In this document: positions 9,088 through 19,051 of the stretch, piece after piece | Numbering within the stretch: position 1 is the first letter of the stretch | Layout of the letters: every line of letters begins with the position of its first letter | Origin: Pseudoalteromonas sp. NC201 | GTDB taxonomy: Bacteria; Pseudomonadota; Gammaproteobacteria; Enterobacterales; Alteromonadaceae | Direction: 5' to 3' | DNA: 64,000 bases | NCBI RefSeq assembly: GCF_002850255.1 | Contig: NZ_CP022522.1 | Span: 686,097 to 750,096, forward strand | The notes under the pieces: generated by a model | What the model saw: only the letters and a program-made list of their open reading frames with translations | Databases searched by the model: none | Told to the model about the DNA's origin: nothing | Translations under genes and position numbers: made by a program

Positions 9088-9897
9088 ATGCCTGAGTTAC
9101 CAGAAGTCGAAGTGAGCCGTTTAGGCATTCAACCATATTTAGAGCAACATATTATCCAAAGCGTAAAAGTGCACAATGGTAAGCTGAGATGGCCTGTACC
9201 AGAGGAAGTACAATTGCTCGAAGGTGAGAGGGTGCTTGCGGTTAAGCGACGGGCAAAATATTTGCTTATCGAATCCAAGCATGGCACTGCGATTTTGCAC
9301 TTGGGGATGTCAGGAAACTTACGTGTTGTCGATAGCAAAGAGCCACTAAAAAAGCATGATCATGTGGAGATCATTCTGGCCTCAGGTAAGTCGCTCAGAT
9401 TGAACGACCCGCGTCGCTTTGGTGCCTTCTTATGGCAAGGTACAGGCGAAGATCATAGCGTTTTTGAAAAGCTGGGTCCTGAGCCGTTGACCGAGCTTTT
9501 TACTGCAGAGTACTTATTTGAAAAAAGCAGAGGCAAAAAACAGCCGATTAAACAATTTGTTATGGATAATCATGTGGTGGTTGGTGTGGGTAATATTTAT
9601 GCCAATGAATCTTTGTTTAAAGCAGGGATCCATCCCAAAAAAGAAGCAGGCAAAATTTCACTTAAACGCTACCAATTACTGACACCGATCATCAAGGAAA
9701 CCTTAAGTGCAGCTATCAAACAAGGGGGAACGACACTTAAAGACTTTGCTCAAAGTGATGGTAAGCCGGGTTACTTTGCTCAAGAGTTACTGGTGTATGG
9801 TCGCAAAGGTGAGCCTTGCGTAAGCTGCGAAACGCCATTAAAAGAAATACGTCTAGGGCAACGCAGCACAGTGTATTGCGCTAAATGTCAGCGCTAG
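9088..9897 (+). CDS. mutM: Formamidopyrimidine-DNA glycosylase (Fpg)
   Basis: This bifunctional glycosylase/AP lyase removes 8-oxoguanine and formamidopyrimidines from DNA. The N-terminus is [13 protein letters not shown], with the catalytic Pro exposed once Met is removed and Glu next to it. Further features are the conserved Lys in GKLRWPVP, the H2TH region with [13 protein letters not shown], and a C-terminal zinc finger with Cys pairs CVSC and CAKC. Length (269 aa) is usual. The start is fixed because the enzyme needs Pro as residue 2. It probably shares a transcript with the one-TM gene upstream. Confidence 0.97.
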   Translation: MPELPEVEVSRLGIQPYLEQHIIQSVKVHNGKLRWPVPEEVQLLEGERVLAVKRRAKYLLIESKHGTAILHLGMSGNLRVVDSKEPLKKHDHVEIILASGKSLRLNDPRRFGAFLWQGTGEDHSVFEKLGPEPLTELFTAEYLFEKSRGKKQPIKQFVMDNHVVVGVGNIYANESLFKAGIHPKKEAGKISLKRYQLLTPIIKETLSAAIKQGGTTLKDFAQSDGKPGYFAQELLVYGRKGEPCVSCETPLKEIRLGQRSTVYCAKCQR

Positions 9898-9905
9898 AGC
9901 AAAGT

Positions 9906-9928
9906 GCAGGCTAGGAGCCTGCGGTTTT
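9906..9928 (+). terminator. Terminator of mutM
   Basis: GCAGGCT and AGCCTGC form a 7-bp stem with a 3-nt loop, followed by GGTTTT. It overlaps the last codons of the converging FapA-like gene. Confidence 0.7.
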
Positions 9929-11530
9929 AAAGTCTATCTTGACTTGGTTTTCTTGTAGCATTGCTGAGCAAGGGGGATAACTGCGGGTTGTTTTATACAC
10001 GCGATCAAAGATATGGATTTCAACCCCAGAATGAAGCGCTTTGTTTGCTGCAAGTTTCGTGTTGTCGAGCAAATCGTGTAAGTCGTGATCAAGCTGGCTG
10101 AGCTTTTGCTCAAGGTGCTCGGCTTGCTGGCAGTAGTGCATCTGTGTTGCGCCAATTTTAGTTTTGAGTTGTTGCTTTTTAGCTGCGTCTTTTACTAACT
10201 CTGCTTTTTCAATCGCTTGCTGTAGTTGATCTAAAGAATCATTGGTGGCGGCGACTTCTTTGAACAGGGTGTCGGTTTCTTGGGTGATTTTAAGACCTTT
10301 GCGTGCAAGATAAATCATCATCTTAGCGCCAGATTCACTGCCAATCTCTCCCGCTACCACCATTTGCGCATCTATGATTGAACCACCTATTAACTTGCCA
10401 CTTGGATGATCGCCAGTGCCAACTTGTATCAGCTTTTGCGCTTTAATATCGCAGTGGTTACTTTGCTTATTGATAATAATGTTATCGCCTTCAAGGTAAG
10501 TATATTGTCCATGGGCAATCTCAATATTGCCTTTGGCGATAAGCTTGCAGGTTAAGCCTTGTTCATTATTTTGATGGTCGACATGGCCGATCACGCCACC
10601 TCGTACCTCAATATGACCACCTGCAATAAGTTCTCCAGATTCCACCGTGCCGAGCACTGTGATATCGCCTTGTGCAGTCACGTGCATACCCGGCTCCACA
10701 TTATGGGTAACTACAACGCTGCCATTAAAGTCGACATGACCACTTTTTACTGTGACATCGGCAATCGTAAATACATCATCCACGCGCATACCGTTGGCGA
10801 TATCAGAGGGGCAACCTGCAATGGTTGCGATAAGCTCTAGTGGGTTGTTGGGGTTGATCTCGGTGCCTTCACCCGCCATAAGCTGGAATGATTCGCCGGG
10901 CTTTGCTTCAATACTTTCACCACTAACCGTAAAGCCTTCTTTACCTGGTGTTGCGGGCTTTTGAGTGACCAGTAAATCGCCCGGTGCAACGCTTGCAAGC
11001 TTGCCAAAATCACGCATGTCAACGGTGCCATCTTCACGCATTCTAGGCTGCTTGAGTCTTTCTTTTAAAGTTTGTACGTGCGGCAGTAATTTTGCTGACT
11101 GGCCGTCTTGTGGTGGTCGGCCTTGGGCGATTAATCCAGATGCTTCTTCGCCAGGTGGAAGTTCAAACTGTTTGCGCAGGATATTTTCTAGGTAAGCTTG
11201 CTTATAACCACGGCTGACGCCCGCTTTAACAATGGCTTTTTTTGCCTCTTCTAATGATACGGCTTTACCACCACGAGCCGTTTTAAGTTGCCCAAAGGCC
11301 TGCATTTTATCGTCACTTAAGGTGACTTCAAATTCGGCATCATGTTGTTTAGCAACGACGATTTGGCTCTCTGGAAAGTCGCTCTGGAAAAAGGCATTAA
11401 TCGAGTCGTGATCAATTTCACAGTCGGCAAATTGTGATTTTTCAAGGGCTTCAATCACAAACGCAGCACTTGGCGGTGAAGCAGACTTCACATCCATTAA
11501 GATATTGCCATTGTGCGCAAGCTTGAACAC
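9911..11530 (-). CDS. FapA-family (DUF342) protein
   Basis: The 539-residue protein is a FapA/DUF342 family member. It has an N-terminal region (about 1-165), a central polymer-forming beta-helix-like repeat region (about 165-400) rich in short Gly/Val turns such as GHVDFNGSVVVTHNVEPG and GTVESGELIAGGHIEVRGG, and a C-terminal coiled coil (about 400-500). In Vibrio, FapA helps control polar flagellar assembly and glucose-responsive motility, but the family is broad. No flagellar gene is nearby, so a flagellar role is only possible here. The GTG start at 11530 has GAGG eight bases upstream on the minus strand. The gene is monocistronic and converges with mutM. Confidence 0.8.
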   Translation of the reverse strand: MFKLAHNGNILMDVKSASPPSAAFVIEALEKSQFADCEIDHDSINAFFQSDFPESQIVVAKQHDAEFEVTLSDDKMQAFGQLKTARGGKAVSLEEAKKAIVKAGVSRGYKQAYLENILRKQFELPPGEEASGLIAQGRPPQDGQSAKLLPHVQTLKERLKQPRMREDGTVDMRDFGKLASVAPGDLLVTQKPATPGKEGFTVSGESIEAKPGESFQLMAGEGTEINPNNPLELIATIAGCPSDIANGMRVDDVFTIADVTVKSGHVDFNGSVVVTHNVEPGMHVTAQGDITVLGTVESGELIAGGHIEVRGGVIGHVDHQNNEQGLTCKLIAKGNIEIAHGQYTYLEGDNIIINKQSNHCDIKAQKLIQVGTGDHPSGKLIGGSIIDAQMVVAGEIGSESGAKMMIYLARKGLKITQETDTLFKEVAATNDSLDQLQQAIEKAELVKDAAKKQQLKTKIGATQMHYCQQAEHLEQKLSQLDHDLHDLLDNTKLAANKALHSGVEIHIFDRVYKTTRSYPPCSAMLQENQVKIDFKTAGS

Positions 11531-11694
11531 GATAACTGCCTCGTCGAATTTTTATCCTATAGTTTCAGCTTGCTAAATAAACATCAATTGGTCAAGTGCT
11601 TAGGCCAATTTTCTTACGTTAATATGGGTTAAGTTAAAAAACAGAAATAAATCGTGATTTTCTAATACTTTCAGGTGAATAAAAATCAGCGTGC

Positions 11695-12588
11695 TTAAAA
11701 ATGTGCGGGCTTATCACGCGCTTCTTGCAGCAGGATTTTAATTGCTTCAGGAACAACCTTTTTCTGTGTTGAAATCGCATAAAAATACTCATAAATATTA
11801 GGCAGTTCCTGATACTGCTGTAGCACCCCTTGGGCTATTTCGTCTTTTACTACAACGGCTGGTAAAACAGCTACCGCGCCACTATCTCGTGCCAGTAGTC
11901 GCATCATCGCCATATCGTCGACCTCTGCCAAAATGTTGGGGAAATACTGATACTGAGCGCACAGCGCATTAAATGCGGTGCGTAAATCTGAGTTGGCAGG
12001 TGGCAAGATCCAGCGTGTTTTTTCAAAGCCTTGCGGAAATGGCGTGCTTGGCTTGAGGGCAGGCGGACCAATGATCGCCAGCGGTTGCTTGGCAACTAGT
12101 TGGCACTGCCAATAGGGATCTGAAGTATCTAGGTTTATTGTGCGGTTGGTGAGTACTAAATCCAGCTCATAATTGGTTAAGCCGTTGAGTAGCTCTGAAA
12201 TACTGCCTGACTTTAATTTAAATTGCACATCGCTGCGCCGCATCAAAGGGCTAATAAAAGCTTCTACAAAGTTACGTGACAGAGTGGTCAACACCCCAAT
12301 AGTTACGTGGGTGGTTGACTGCACGCCTTTGCTTAGCAAGGCTTCGAGCTCTTGCCCCGTGGTAAAAATATCATCGGCATAGCTCAACACCTTTTTACCC
12401 TGATCGGTAAGCATTAGGTTACGGCCTACGCGCTCAAATAGTGATACTCCGACATTGTGTTCCAACTGTTTGATTTGCGCAGAGAGCGCAGATTGCGAAA
12501 CATGTAATTCTTTAGCGGCTTGAGTCAGGTTTCCGAGCTTAGCAACCTGCCAGAAGTAGTAAAGGTGGTGATAATTAAGTCGGCTCAT
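11695..12588 (-). CDS. LysR-family regulator (NhaR-like), probably of dabBA
   Basis: This 297-residue LysR-type regulator has an N-terminal winged helix (LNYHHLYYFWQVAKLGNLTQ, then AAKELHVSQSALSAQIKQLE) and a C-terminal periplasmic-binding-like effector domain (about 90-290). The N-terminus is most like NhaR. It is divergent from dabB, with 107 bp between the starts. LysR genes next to dab genes are known in other DAB operons. So regulation of dabBA, perhaps in response to inorganic carbon limitation, is the likely job; this is inference from position. The shared intergenic region is very AT-rich and could hold the usual T-N11-A boxes, but I could not settle on one. Confidence 0.88.
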   Translation of the reverse strand: MSRLNYHHLYYFWQVAKLGNLTQAAKELHVSQSALSAQIKQLEHNVGVSLFERVGRNLMLTDQGKKVLSYADDIFTTGQELEALLSKGVQSTTHVTIGVLTTLSRNFVEAFISPLMRRSDVQFKLKSGSISELLNGLTNYELDLVLTNRTINLDTSDPYWQCQLVAKQPLAIIGPPALKPSTPFPQGFEKTRWILPPANSDLRTAFNALCAQYQYFPNILAEVDDMAMMRLLARDSGAVAVLPAVVVKDEIAQGVLQQYQELPNIYEYFYAISTQKKVVPEAIKILLQEARDKPAHF

Positions 12589-12695
12589 CTATATATAAGT
12601 AAAACAGAACGAATAGTTAAATTATATCTATTTTTATTAAATTAAAAAGGTTGGAATAATGACCTGATTCAAGACTTAGGTGAGAACCATAGAAA

Positions 12696-14267
12696 GTGAT
12701 GATTAATATCTTAGTGGTGCTGTTGCTATTACACTTTTTGATTGCTGCGTCTTTCATGAGCAAAGCGTCTCGTAGTAACGCTGGGTTATTTCGTATCGCG
12801 AACGGTTTTGCTATTGGTGTGGCAATTTGTATCGCTTTTGGCTGGGGGAGTTGGGCAACACAAGGTGATATTGCCAGTAGCCTGTTTGAAATAAACTTTT
12901 TACGGCTTAGCGTGGTGTCATTGATTGGCTTTATGAGCTTTATTTTACTGCGTTACTCTATTCACTATTTACATGGTGAAAAACACCGAGGCCGCTATTT
13001 TCGCTATCTACTCACGACATTACTGAGCGTGACTATTGTGGTGCTCAGTAATCACTTAATCCTATTTTGGTTGGCTTGGGTTGGCATTAGTTTGAGCCTA
13101 CACCGTCTACTGCTGTTTTATCCTAACCGCCCGAGAGCGGCATTGGCCGCACACAAAAAGTTTATTTTGGCGCGCTTGGCAGAAAGTGCATTGCTGGGGG
13201 CTTTCATTTGTATCTACCTCAGCACTGGCATGCTCCGGCTTAATGACATCACCGACTATTACTTAACTCACTCAACGACACTGACTGCGCTAGAGCAATC
13301 TGCAGCTGGCTTACTTGCAATTGTGGCGCTGATAAAGTGCGCGCAACTGCCAGTGCATGGCTGGTTGATGCAAGTGGTTGAATCACCCACGCCGGTAAGT
13401 GCGCTGCTGCATGCAGGGATCATTAATTTGGGCGGTTTTTTGGTGATGGTGTTTGGCCCTTTGATTTTACGCGTAGAAGCTGCGAAATGGCTGATCTTGA
13501 TCGTGGCAGGAATAACGACATTATTGGCCGCGCTTATCATGACAACGCGGATCAGTTTAAAAGTGCGCTTGGCTTGGTCAACCTGTGCACAAATGGGGTT
13601 GATGCTAGTGGAGTGTGCTTTGGGGCTATATGAATTAGCGCTACTACACTTATTGGCGCATTCAGCCTACAAAGCCCACGCATTTTTAAACTCAAGCCAG
13701 TGGATCCATGAAGATTTGACTCGTCGCTTGAGCGACCAGCTTGAACCGCCCTTGTGGCAATGGCTCATTGCACTTGCCGTGGCAACTGGCCTCACTACAG
13801 CAGCTGCAGTCGTTATTGAATATCAAGGTCCTATCAGTATTTGGGGATTAATGGTTGGCGCATTAACGGTGTGGTTAGCGCTGCGTTTTGAGGCGCAAGC
13901 CCCTAGCAGCTATTTTAGAATTATCACCGCAGCTGTTGTGTTGTTGGCAGCCTATAGTGCGCAAAAGTGGCTATTGCATTTGGTGGTCGCGCTACCAAAT
14001 GATCTCAGGGCGCAAGCACTCGATGGAGCTGATATTTGGTTGCTCAGCTTAGTAGTGGTACTTATCGTAGTAAATTATCTGCTCTATTACCGCGCACATT
14101 TGGTAACAGTGCAAAAACTCTCTCGAGTGTTGTATGCCGGCCTGTACTTAGACGAGTGGATGACGCGATTAACCATATTACTTTGGCCCGTCCATTTGCC
14201 AAGTATTAAAAAGCAGAAACACCTAGCCATTCATCGCTATGCAGCGGGGCACGAGGAGCAGAAGTAA
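12696..14267 (+). CDS. dabB: DabB: NADH dehydrogenase-like subunit of the DAB inorganic carbon pump
   Basis: This 523-residue polytopic membrane protein is related to the proton-pumping antiporter-like subunits of complex I (NuoL type), with about 13 hydrophobic helices. Conserved membrane motifs include LRYSIHYLHG, the Lys in ALIKCAQLPVHGWL and the His in LLHAGIINLGG. In the DAB system it is thought to couple a cation gradient to hydration of CO2 by DabA, accumulating bicarbonate. GTG 12696 and ATG 12699 are both possible starts; neither has a strong ribosome binding site. Its stop overlaps the dabA start as TAATG. No other complex I genes are nearby, which supports DabB over a Nuo or Mrp subunit. 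Confidence 0.9.
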   Translation: MMINILVVLLLLHFLIAASFMSKASRSNAGLFRIANGFAIGVAICIAFGWGSWATQGDIASSLFEINFLRLSVVSLIGFMSFILLRYSIHYLHGEKHRGRYFRYLLTTLLSVTIVVLSNHLILFWLAWVGISLSLHRLLLFYPNRPRAALAAHKKFILARLAESALLGAFICIYLSTGMLRLNDITDYYLTHSTTLTALEQSAAGLLAIVALIKCAQLPVHGWLMQVVESPTPVSALLHAGIINLGGFLVMVFGPLILRVEAAKWLILIVAGITTLLAALIMTTRISLKVRLAWSTCAQMGLMLVECALGLYELALLHLLAHSAYKAHAFLNSSQWIHEDLTRRLSDQLEPPLWQWLIALAVATGLTTAAAVVIEYQGPISIWGLMVGALTVWLALRFEAQAPSSYFRIITAAVVLLAAYSAQKWLLHLVVALPNDLRAQALDGADIWLLSLVVVLIVVNYLLYYRAHLVTVQKLSRVLYAGLYLDEWMTRLTILLWPVHLPSIKKQKHLAIHRYAAGHEEQK

Positions 14268-16699
14268 TGATAGAGACACAAGACAACAAACAGACTCAGC
14301 TATCTAAGCCGCAACAGCAACAACTCCTGAGTGCTGAAACACGCATTGCGCCAACTTGGCCACTCGATCAATTGATCGCAGTGAATCCATTTTGGGGAAT
14401 GCGCGATCTGCCCTTTGATGCGGTGGTCAATAAAATGAGTGCGTTGGCACAGGTTAGAATGCTGATGCCCGTGGCATTTTATCTTGAAAAATGGCAGCAA
14501 GAGGCGATTTCAGAGCAAGCATTGCAGCAATCTGCGGCACATTATGCGGTGGATCGCAGCACCAATGCGCTACTTAATTGGCTCAAAAAAAGTCACTGCG
14601 GCGAGTTGCCACATTGGCATACATTAGCGGACTTACTTGACCGTTATCGCTCAGAGCATAAGATGCCATGGCAAGAGGAAATCAGCCACCAAATTAGCCA
14701 ATTTTGCGCCGCGCATTATCAGCAGGTGCAGCCTATTCTCAAACAAACCCAAGGTGAGGATAAACTCTGTTTGTATCGCCACTGGCATGAAACCGTATCG
14801 CGAGACTTGGGGATAAGCATCGTCATGGGGGAGTCGGGCTTAGTGGATTACTTTAAGGCTTTGCCAACGTCTCCTGAGTCTTTAATTGCACTCGCTGTCG
14901 ACACCTTAGAGATTGGTTTTAATGAGCTGAGTGATTATGCACACATGCTACTGTTAGATATTAATGGTTGGGCATCTTGGGCGGCTTATGAACGCTGGCA
15001 AGCAGATCTTGCCCAGCATCCGGCTTCCGATATGCGTGCGCTACTGGCAATTCGAATGGCGTGGGAGCTGGTGATTTGGCGTTATGTGAGTGAGCGCCAT
15101 CCAACGACCTTTACCCGTATTCAATACCATTGGAACAAGCAAAAGCAGCAACTTGCTGAGATTGTGATTGAACATAAAAAGGCATTGTTGCCGCGCCTGG
15201 TATTTCAGCGGGCACTCGAGCTCAGTTATCAAGTCACTTTAGTGGGGCAGCTAAAGACTCAGCAGGTAAAATCTGAGGGAGCTCGTGAGCAAGCTACACC
15301 AACCTTACAAGCGGCTTTTTGTATTGATGTACGCTCAGAGGTGATCCGCCGTGCGTTAGAAACTCAAAACGCAGGCATTCAAACCATAGGCTATGCTGGT
15401 TTCTTTGGCCTACCGATTGATTATCATGCGACTAACTGTCGTTTTAGTCGGCCACAGTTACCCGGATTATTAAAAGCACCAATCACCGCGATACAAACGC
15501 CAGCACCCCAGCATCTTGCCACAAAACGCCAGCAAGCTGGCCGTTGGCATAGCTGGTCTCACTCTGCGGCTGCTTCATTTTCGATGGTGGAGTCGATGGG
15601 GATGAGTTACTTTTATCAGCTATTTAGCAAAGTGTTTTCACTGCAAAAAACTCATCATCCCGTCGATAGTCATATTGATTCAAGAAAGTGGCAATTAAAA
15701 CAGGGCGAACACGAAGTTACTGTTTTGGAGCAAGCTAAACTCGCAGCTGGCATATTAAAAGGGATGGGACTGACTGAATTTGCTGATACAGTCCTATTGG
15801 TTGGCCACGGAGCACATACCACCAATAATTTACATGAAGCCGGACTGCAATGTGGTGCATGTGGCGGCCAATCGGGAGAAGTGAATGTTAAAGTACTCGC
15901 GCAACTTCTTAATGACCAAGCGGTACGCGCAGAATTAATCGCGCTAGGCATCGCTATTCCGTCGCGAACCCGTTTTGTTGCAGCGCTACATAATACCACC
16001 ACTGAAACAATTACCCCCTATGGCGAAATAGATACAGAGATGACCCGCTGGTTAAAGCAGGCATCGCGTCTGGCTAGAGTAGAGCGCGCTCATACGCTTG
16101 CGATAACTGGTAAAGAGTTATCCGAGCAGCAATTAGAGCAGCGATTTATAGCCCGTACTAAAGATTGGTCTCAAGTCAGGCCGGAATGGGGCCTTGCCAA
16201 CAATGCAGCATTTGTGGTCGCGCCGAGACAAGTTACGCAGGGGATTGACCTGCAAGGTCGAGTCTTTTTGCATGAATACAGCGCGGAGCAAGACCAAGAC
16301 TTTAGTCAGTTAACAGCTATTTTAACCGCCCCTATGCTCGTCACTAACTGGATCAATATGCAATATAACGCTTCGGTAACCGATATCCACAAATACGGCA
16401 GTGGTAACAAGGTGTTGCATAATGTAGTGGGGGGGAGAATAGGAGTGTTTGAAGGCAATGGCGGAGATTTGCGAATAGGCCTGCCAATGCAATCCGTTCA
16501 TAACGGTGAAAAATGGATGCATACCCCACAACGTTTGAGCGTAATTGTACAAGCACCAACCGAAGCACTAGAGCAAATCATGGCAGCACACCCAGTTGTA
16601 AAACAATTGGTAGAAAACGAGTGGCTTTATCTTCTGTCTATTTCGCCTAATTGTAACGAAGTTAGACGATTTGATAATAGGAAGTGGGAACTTCTTTGA
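14267..16699 (+). CDS. dabA: DabA: carbonic anhydrase-like subunit (DUF2309) of the DAB pump
   Basis: The 810-residue protein belongs to the DUF2309/UPF0753 family, now known as DabA. The proposed zinc-binding residues are present: Cys352 and Asp354 in FCIDVRSE, His514 in LVGHGAHT and Cys529 in LQCGACGG. This matches the spacing known for the Halothiobacillus enzyme (C351, D353, H524, C539). It is predicted to be a peripheral cytoplasmic partner of DabB that hydrates CO2 in one direction. It overlaps dabB, so the two are translationally coupled. In a heterotroph the likely benefit is supply of bicarbonate to carboxylases at low CO2. Confidence 0.93.
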   Translation: MIETQDNKQTQLSKPQQQQLLSAETRIAPTWPLDQLIAVNPFWGMRDLPFDAVVNKMSALAQVRMLMPVAFYLEKWQQEAISEQALQQSAAHYAVDRSTNALLNWLKKSHCGELPHWHTLADLLDRYRSEHKMPWQEEISHQISQFCAAHYQQVQPILKQTQGEDKLCLYRHWHETVSRDLGISIVMGESGLVDYFKALPTSPESLIALAVDTLEIGFNELSDYAHMLLLDINGWASWAAYERWQADLAQHPASDMRALLAIRMAWELVIWRYVSERHPTTFTRIQYHWNKQKQQLAEIVIEHKKALLPRLVFQRALELSYQVTLVGQLKTQQVKSEGAREQATPTLQAAFCIDVRSEVIRRALETQNAGIQTIGYAGFFGLPIDYHATNCRFSRPQLPGLLKAPITAIQTPAPQHLATKRQQAGRWHSWSHSAAASFSMVESMGMSYFYQLFSKVFSLQKTHHPVDSHIDSRKWQLKQGEHEVTVLEQAKLAAGILKGMGLTEFADTVLLVGHGAHTTNNLHEAGLQCGACGGQSGEVNVKVLAQLLNDQAVRAELIALGIAIPSRTRFVAALHNTTTETITPYGEIDTEMTRWLKQASRLARVERAHTLAITGKELSEQQLEQRFIARTKDWSQVRPEWGLANNAAFVVAPRQVTQGIDLQGRVFLHEYSAEQDQDFSQLTAILTAPMLVTNWINMQYNASVTDIHKYGSGNKVLHNVVGGRIGVFEGNGGDLRIGLPMQSVHNGEKWMHTPQRLSVIVQAPTEALEQIMAAHPVVKQLVENEWLYLLSISPNCNEVRRFDNRKWELL

Positions 16700-16836
16700 A
16701 TTCAAACGAAACTCGTTGCAACTTAACAAGTTATTGTGCAGAGTATTGCAGAAATTAAAAGGTGTGGCTGGACGCTGCGTAAACTAGACGACCTCCTAGC
16801 CACCGACATTGGACTGTTTATACAAGGAGGCTGCTA

Positions 16837-18720
16837 GTGGCTTTTGATTATGGCTCTATTGATTTAGGGCTTAAAAACCCATTTAAAACGGAAGGTAAAA
16901 TCACTGCTATTCGTGGTGCAATACAAACTATTGCTGGAATTGCATTACTGGTGATTGCCGCCAGCTCAGTTAAGAGCGATGCGGGTATGGGTTGGATCAT
17001 CATGCTATTTGGCATGTTGATTTTAGGTCTTGGGATCACGTCTCTTGCAAAAGGAGTATATGCAACGCTGCGTTTTTTTGTGGGTCGTAACCATCCCACC
17101 TCTTTAGCTTATAACTTCAGTAAATCAGAAACTTCAACTGCCAAGCAAGAAAAGGCTGATGTAGCTTATGCGGCGAAAACGCTAGAAGAAATGTTGATTG
17201 GCCGAAAGAATAGCACTTTTGTAGAGCCTAAGGGATTCTTATCGCGTTTACTTCACAGCATTGCACCTAAATTACTCTTTCTCCCTTATCCTATCAGAAA
17301 TATGAGCCAACGCTTATTTGGTGCATGGGTGAGTACATTAACCGCACTTGTGCTTTATGGCGTGGTGGCGTTTGTATCGCTGTCGGGCTTTGCCGGTGAT
17401 GCTGGGGAGCTGACTTTTCCAATCTATAGTACCTTACTGATGATATATATTTTGTCATGCTGGTATAGCGCGGCTAAACCGATTTCACGCAAAGCGGAAC
17501 ATGCTATTGAATCTTTGGGGAGTGCGACCCTCACTAAAGTGATTTCGCTCTCTTTTGTGCTACCAATCTTGATAGGTCTAACTTTGTCTTACATCATGGA
17601 TGAAGGAAAGTTAAGTAAAGCCGATATTGAGCTCTTTTTTGCGCCGTTACCTAGTCTTCATACTTGGGCTTATCTCACGGGCGTTATCGTGCTTGCACTT
17701 GGCTGTAGCGCCATTATTGCTGTTATGCTTAAAGCGCGTTTAGACAAAGTAAACCCAGTGGTTGAAGTGTCTGAGTTAAGAGAAAACTGGCAAGAATCAG
17801 TACATCCAAATGAGATATTTATTAACCTCGACAACTTGGTGATGGCTAATCGCCGCTATAAAGAAGTACCAAACCGAGTTTATCGTGAGCTAGATCCCAG
17901 CTTGCAAGAACAAGTTGATGGTAAAGGTGGCTTTAAAGGCGAAATGATCCAAGAAGTACAACCTAAAGTTCTGCCCCTAGATTTAGGTAAATCGTTTGAA
18001 CGCTTTAGGTTTTTATCCTTGCTTGGTGGTAACTTACTGCTGCTAGTAACCCTTGGATTAAGCGTCTTTTTTGCTTATGCCGTAGTAGATATTTACCACT
18101 ATGTAACGAGCGCCAATATCAGTAATTTTTCTAGTGCCTTCAGCGAAGAAAACATCGCGTCGTTCAGCGCCGTTGTGATGGTAGCCGTGCATTTACTGCT
18201 AAGTGGCTTATTGATTAAATCGTTTGCGTCAATGCTAATCAATGCTGCACACGTATTCTACGCCGAGATGCAGTTTGAATCTCTGCTGGTTTATTTTAAG
18301 TGTGAAGGGACATTTACTGAGTCTAAAATATCAACAGGAACTGGCATTCACGATTCCACACGCTCTGAAAATACGCTAGTACGCAGCAGTATTACCCCTT
18401 GGGTAGTGGTGTCGAGAATAGTTTCAACGACCTTCGCTGCCACGGGCATGAAAAACCTAGAGCATCCAAGACATATATTAGAAATGCATAAAGACGATGC
18501 ACAGCTAAGCGACATCCGTAAAGATGTGATTAGCTTCTTAAAAGACCGAGAATCCATCGCCGCAATTACCAGCGAGCGTGATTTAGGCAATGCCTCACAA
18601 GTGTACCAACTCAATCAGCAAACGAGAGCGGTGGATCAAAACCACCACCTGCGTGCAAGTAGTGATGAAGCAGGCGCCTATCTGCGCCGAGAAGAAGCAC
18701 TCGAAAATAAAGAAGAGTAA
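16837..18720 (+). CDS. Large multi-pass membrane protein, unknown function
   Basis: The 627-residue product has about eight hydrophobic helices: two near the N-terminus (about 30-75), two around 160-205, two around 235-295 and two around 395-460. Between them is a large soluble loop (about 300-385) and the C-terminus is a soluble, polar tail (about 470-627). I do not recognise a family and see no catalytic motif. The GTG start has an excellent ribosome binding site (AAGGAGG at 16824-16830). It follows dabA by 137 bp on the same strand, so it may share the transcript or have its own promoter. A link to carbon uptake is only positional. A hairpin follows the stop. Confidence 0.75.
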   Translation: MAFDYGSIDLGLKNPFKTEGKITAIRGAIQTIAGIALLVIAASSVKSDAGMGWIIMLFGMLILGLGITSLAKGVYATLRFFVGRNHPTSLAYNFSKSETSTAKQEKADVAYAAKTLEEMLIGRKNSTFVEPKGFLSRLLHSIAPKLLFLPYPIRNMSQRLFGAWVSTLTALVLYGVVAFVSLSGFAGDAGELTFPIYSTLLMIYILSCWYSAAKPISRKAEHAIESLGSATLTKVISLSFVLPILIGLTLSYIMDEGKLSKADIELFFAPLPSLHTWAYLTGVIVLALGCSAIIAVMLKARLDKVNPVVEVSELRENWQESVHPNEIFINLDNLVMANRRYKEVPNRVYRELDPSLQEQVDGKGGFKGEMIQEVQPKVLPLDLGKSFERFRFLSLLGGNLLLLVTLGLSVFFAYAVVDIYHYVTSANISNFSSAFSEENIASFSAVVMVAVHLLLSGLLIKSFASMLINAAHVFYAEMQFESLLVYFKCEGTFTESKISTGTGIHDSTRSENTLVRSSITPWVVVSRIVSTTFAATGMKNLEHPRHILEMHKDDAQLSDIRKDVISFLKDRESIAAITSERDLGNASQVYQLNQQTRAVDQNHHLRASSDEAGAYLRREEALENKEE

Positions 18721-18728
18721 AATGAAAA

Positions 18729-18746
18729 TGCCACCCTCGGGTGGCA
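18729..18746 (+). terminator. Hairpin after the 627-residue membrane protein gene
   Basis: TGCCACC and GGTGGCA form a perfect 7-bp stem around a 4-nt loop, 8 bases after the stop. The following U-tract is poor, so termination may be weak. Confidence 0.55.
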
Positions 18747-18913
18747 ATCTAAACATTTAAAAACTCAAAAACTTACTGAAAAGAAACCGCTCAAAAATGC
18801 CTATTTTCCCACCAAACTGCCCACTAATTGTCTATGGCTTTTACTAAATCTTAGTGGTGCTCCTTGGCTATGACTACGGAAAAACAGTGCCGTTTTTATG
18901 CTGCTGTTAGGAC

Positions 18914-19051
18914 TTAAAAATAGAGGTTTTGAAGGGCTTTATCGAGCGGGATTTCCGTCAACATAATTTGGCCATTTTTTGCTGGTTCTACGTGATAGTG
19001 ATAAGTCAGCAGAAACTCACCTAACCTGAAGTGGACATTATGGTGTCCATT
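18914..19051 (-). pseudogene. Possible C-terminal remnant of an unknown gene
   Basis: Read on the minus strand, 45 codons stay open and end in TAA. The last part reads FLLTYHYHVEPAKNGQ, then MLTEIPLDKALQNLYF, which looks like real protein in composition. There is no ribosome binding site and no good start; an in-frame TGA at 19052-19054 cuts it off just where the twin palindromes begin. I do not recognise the family. It could equally be chance. Confidence 0.3.
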
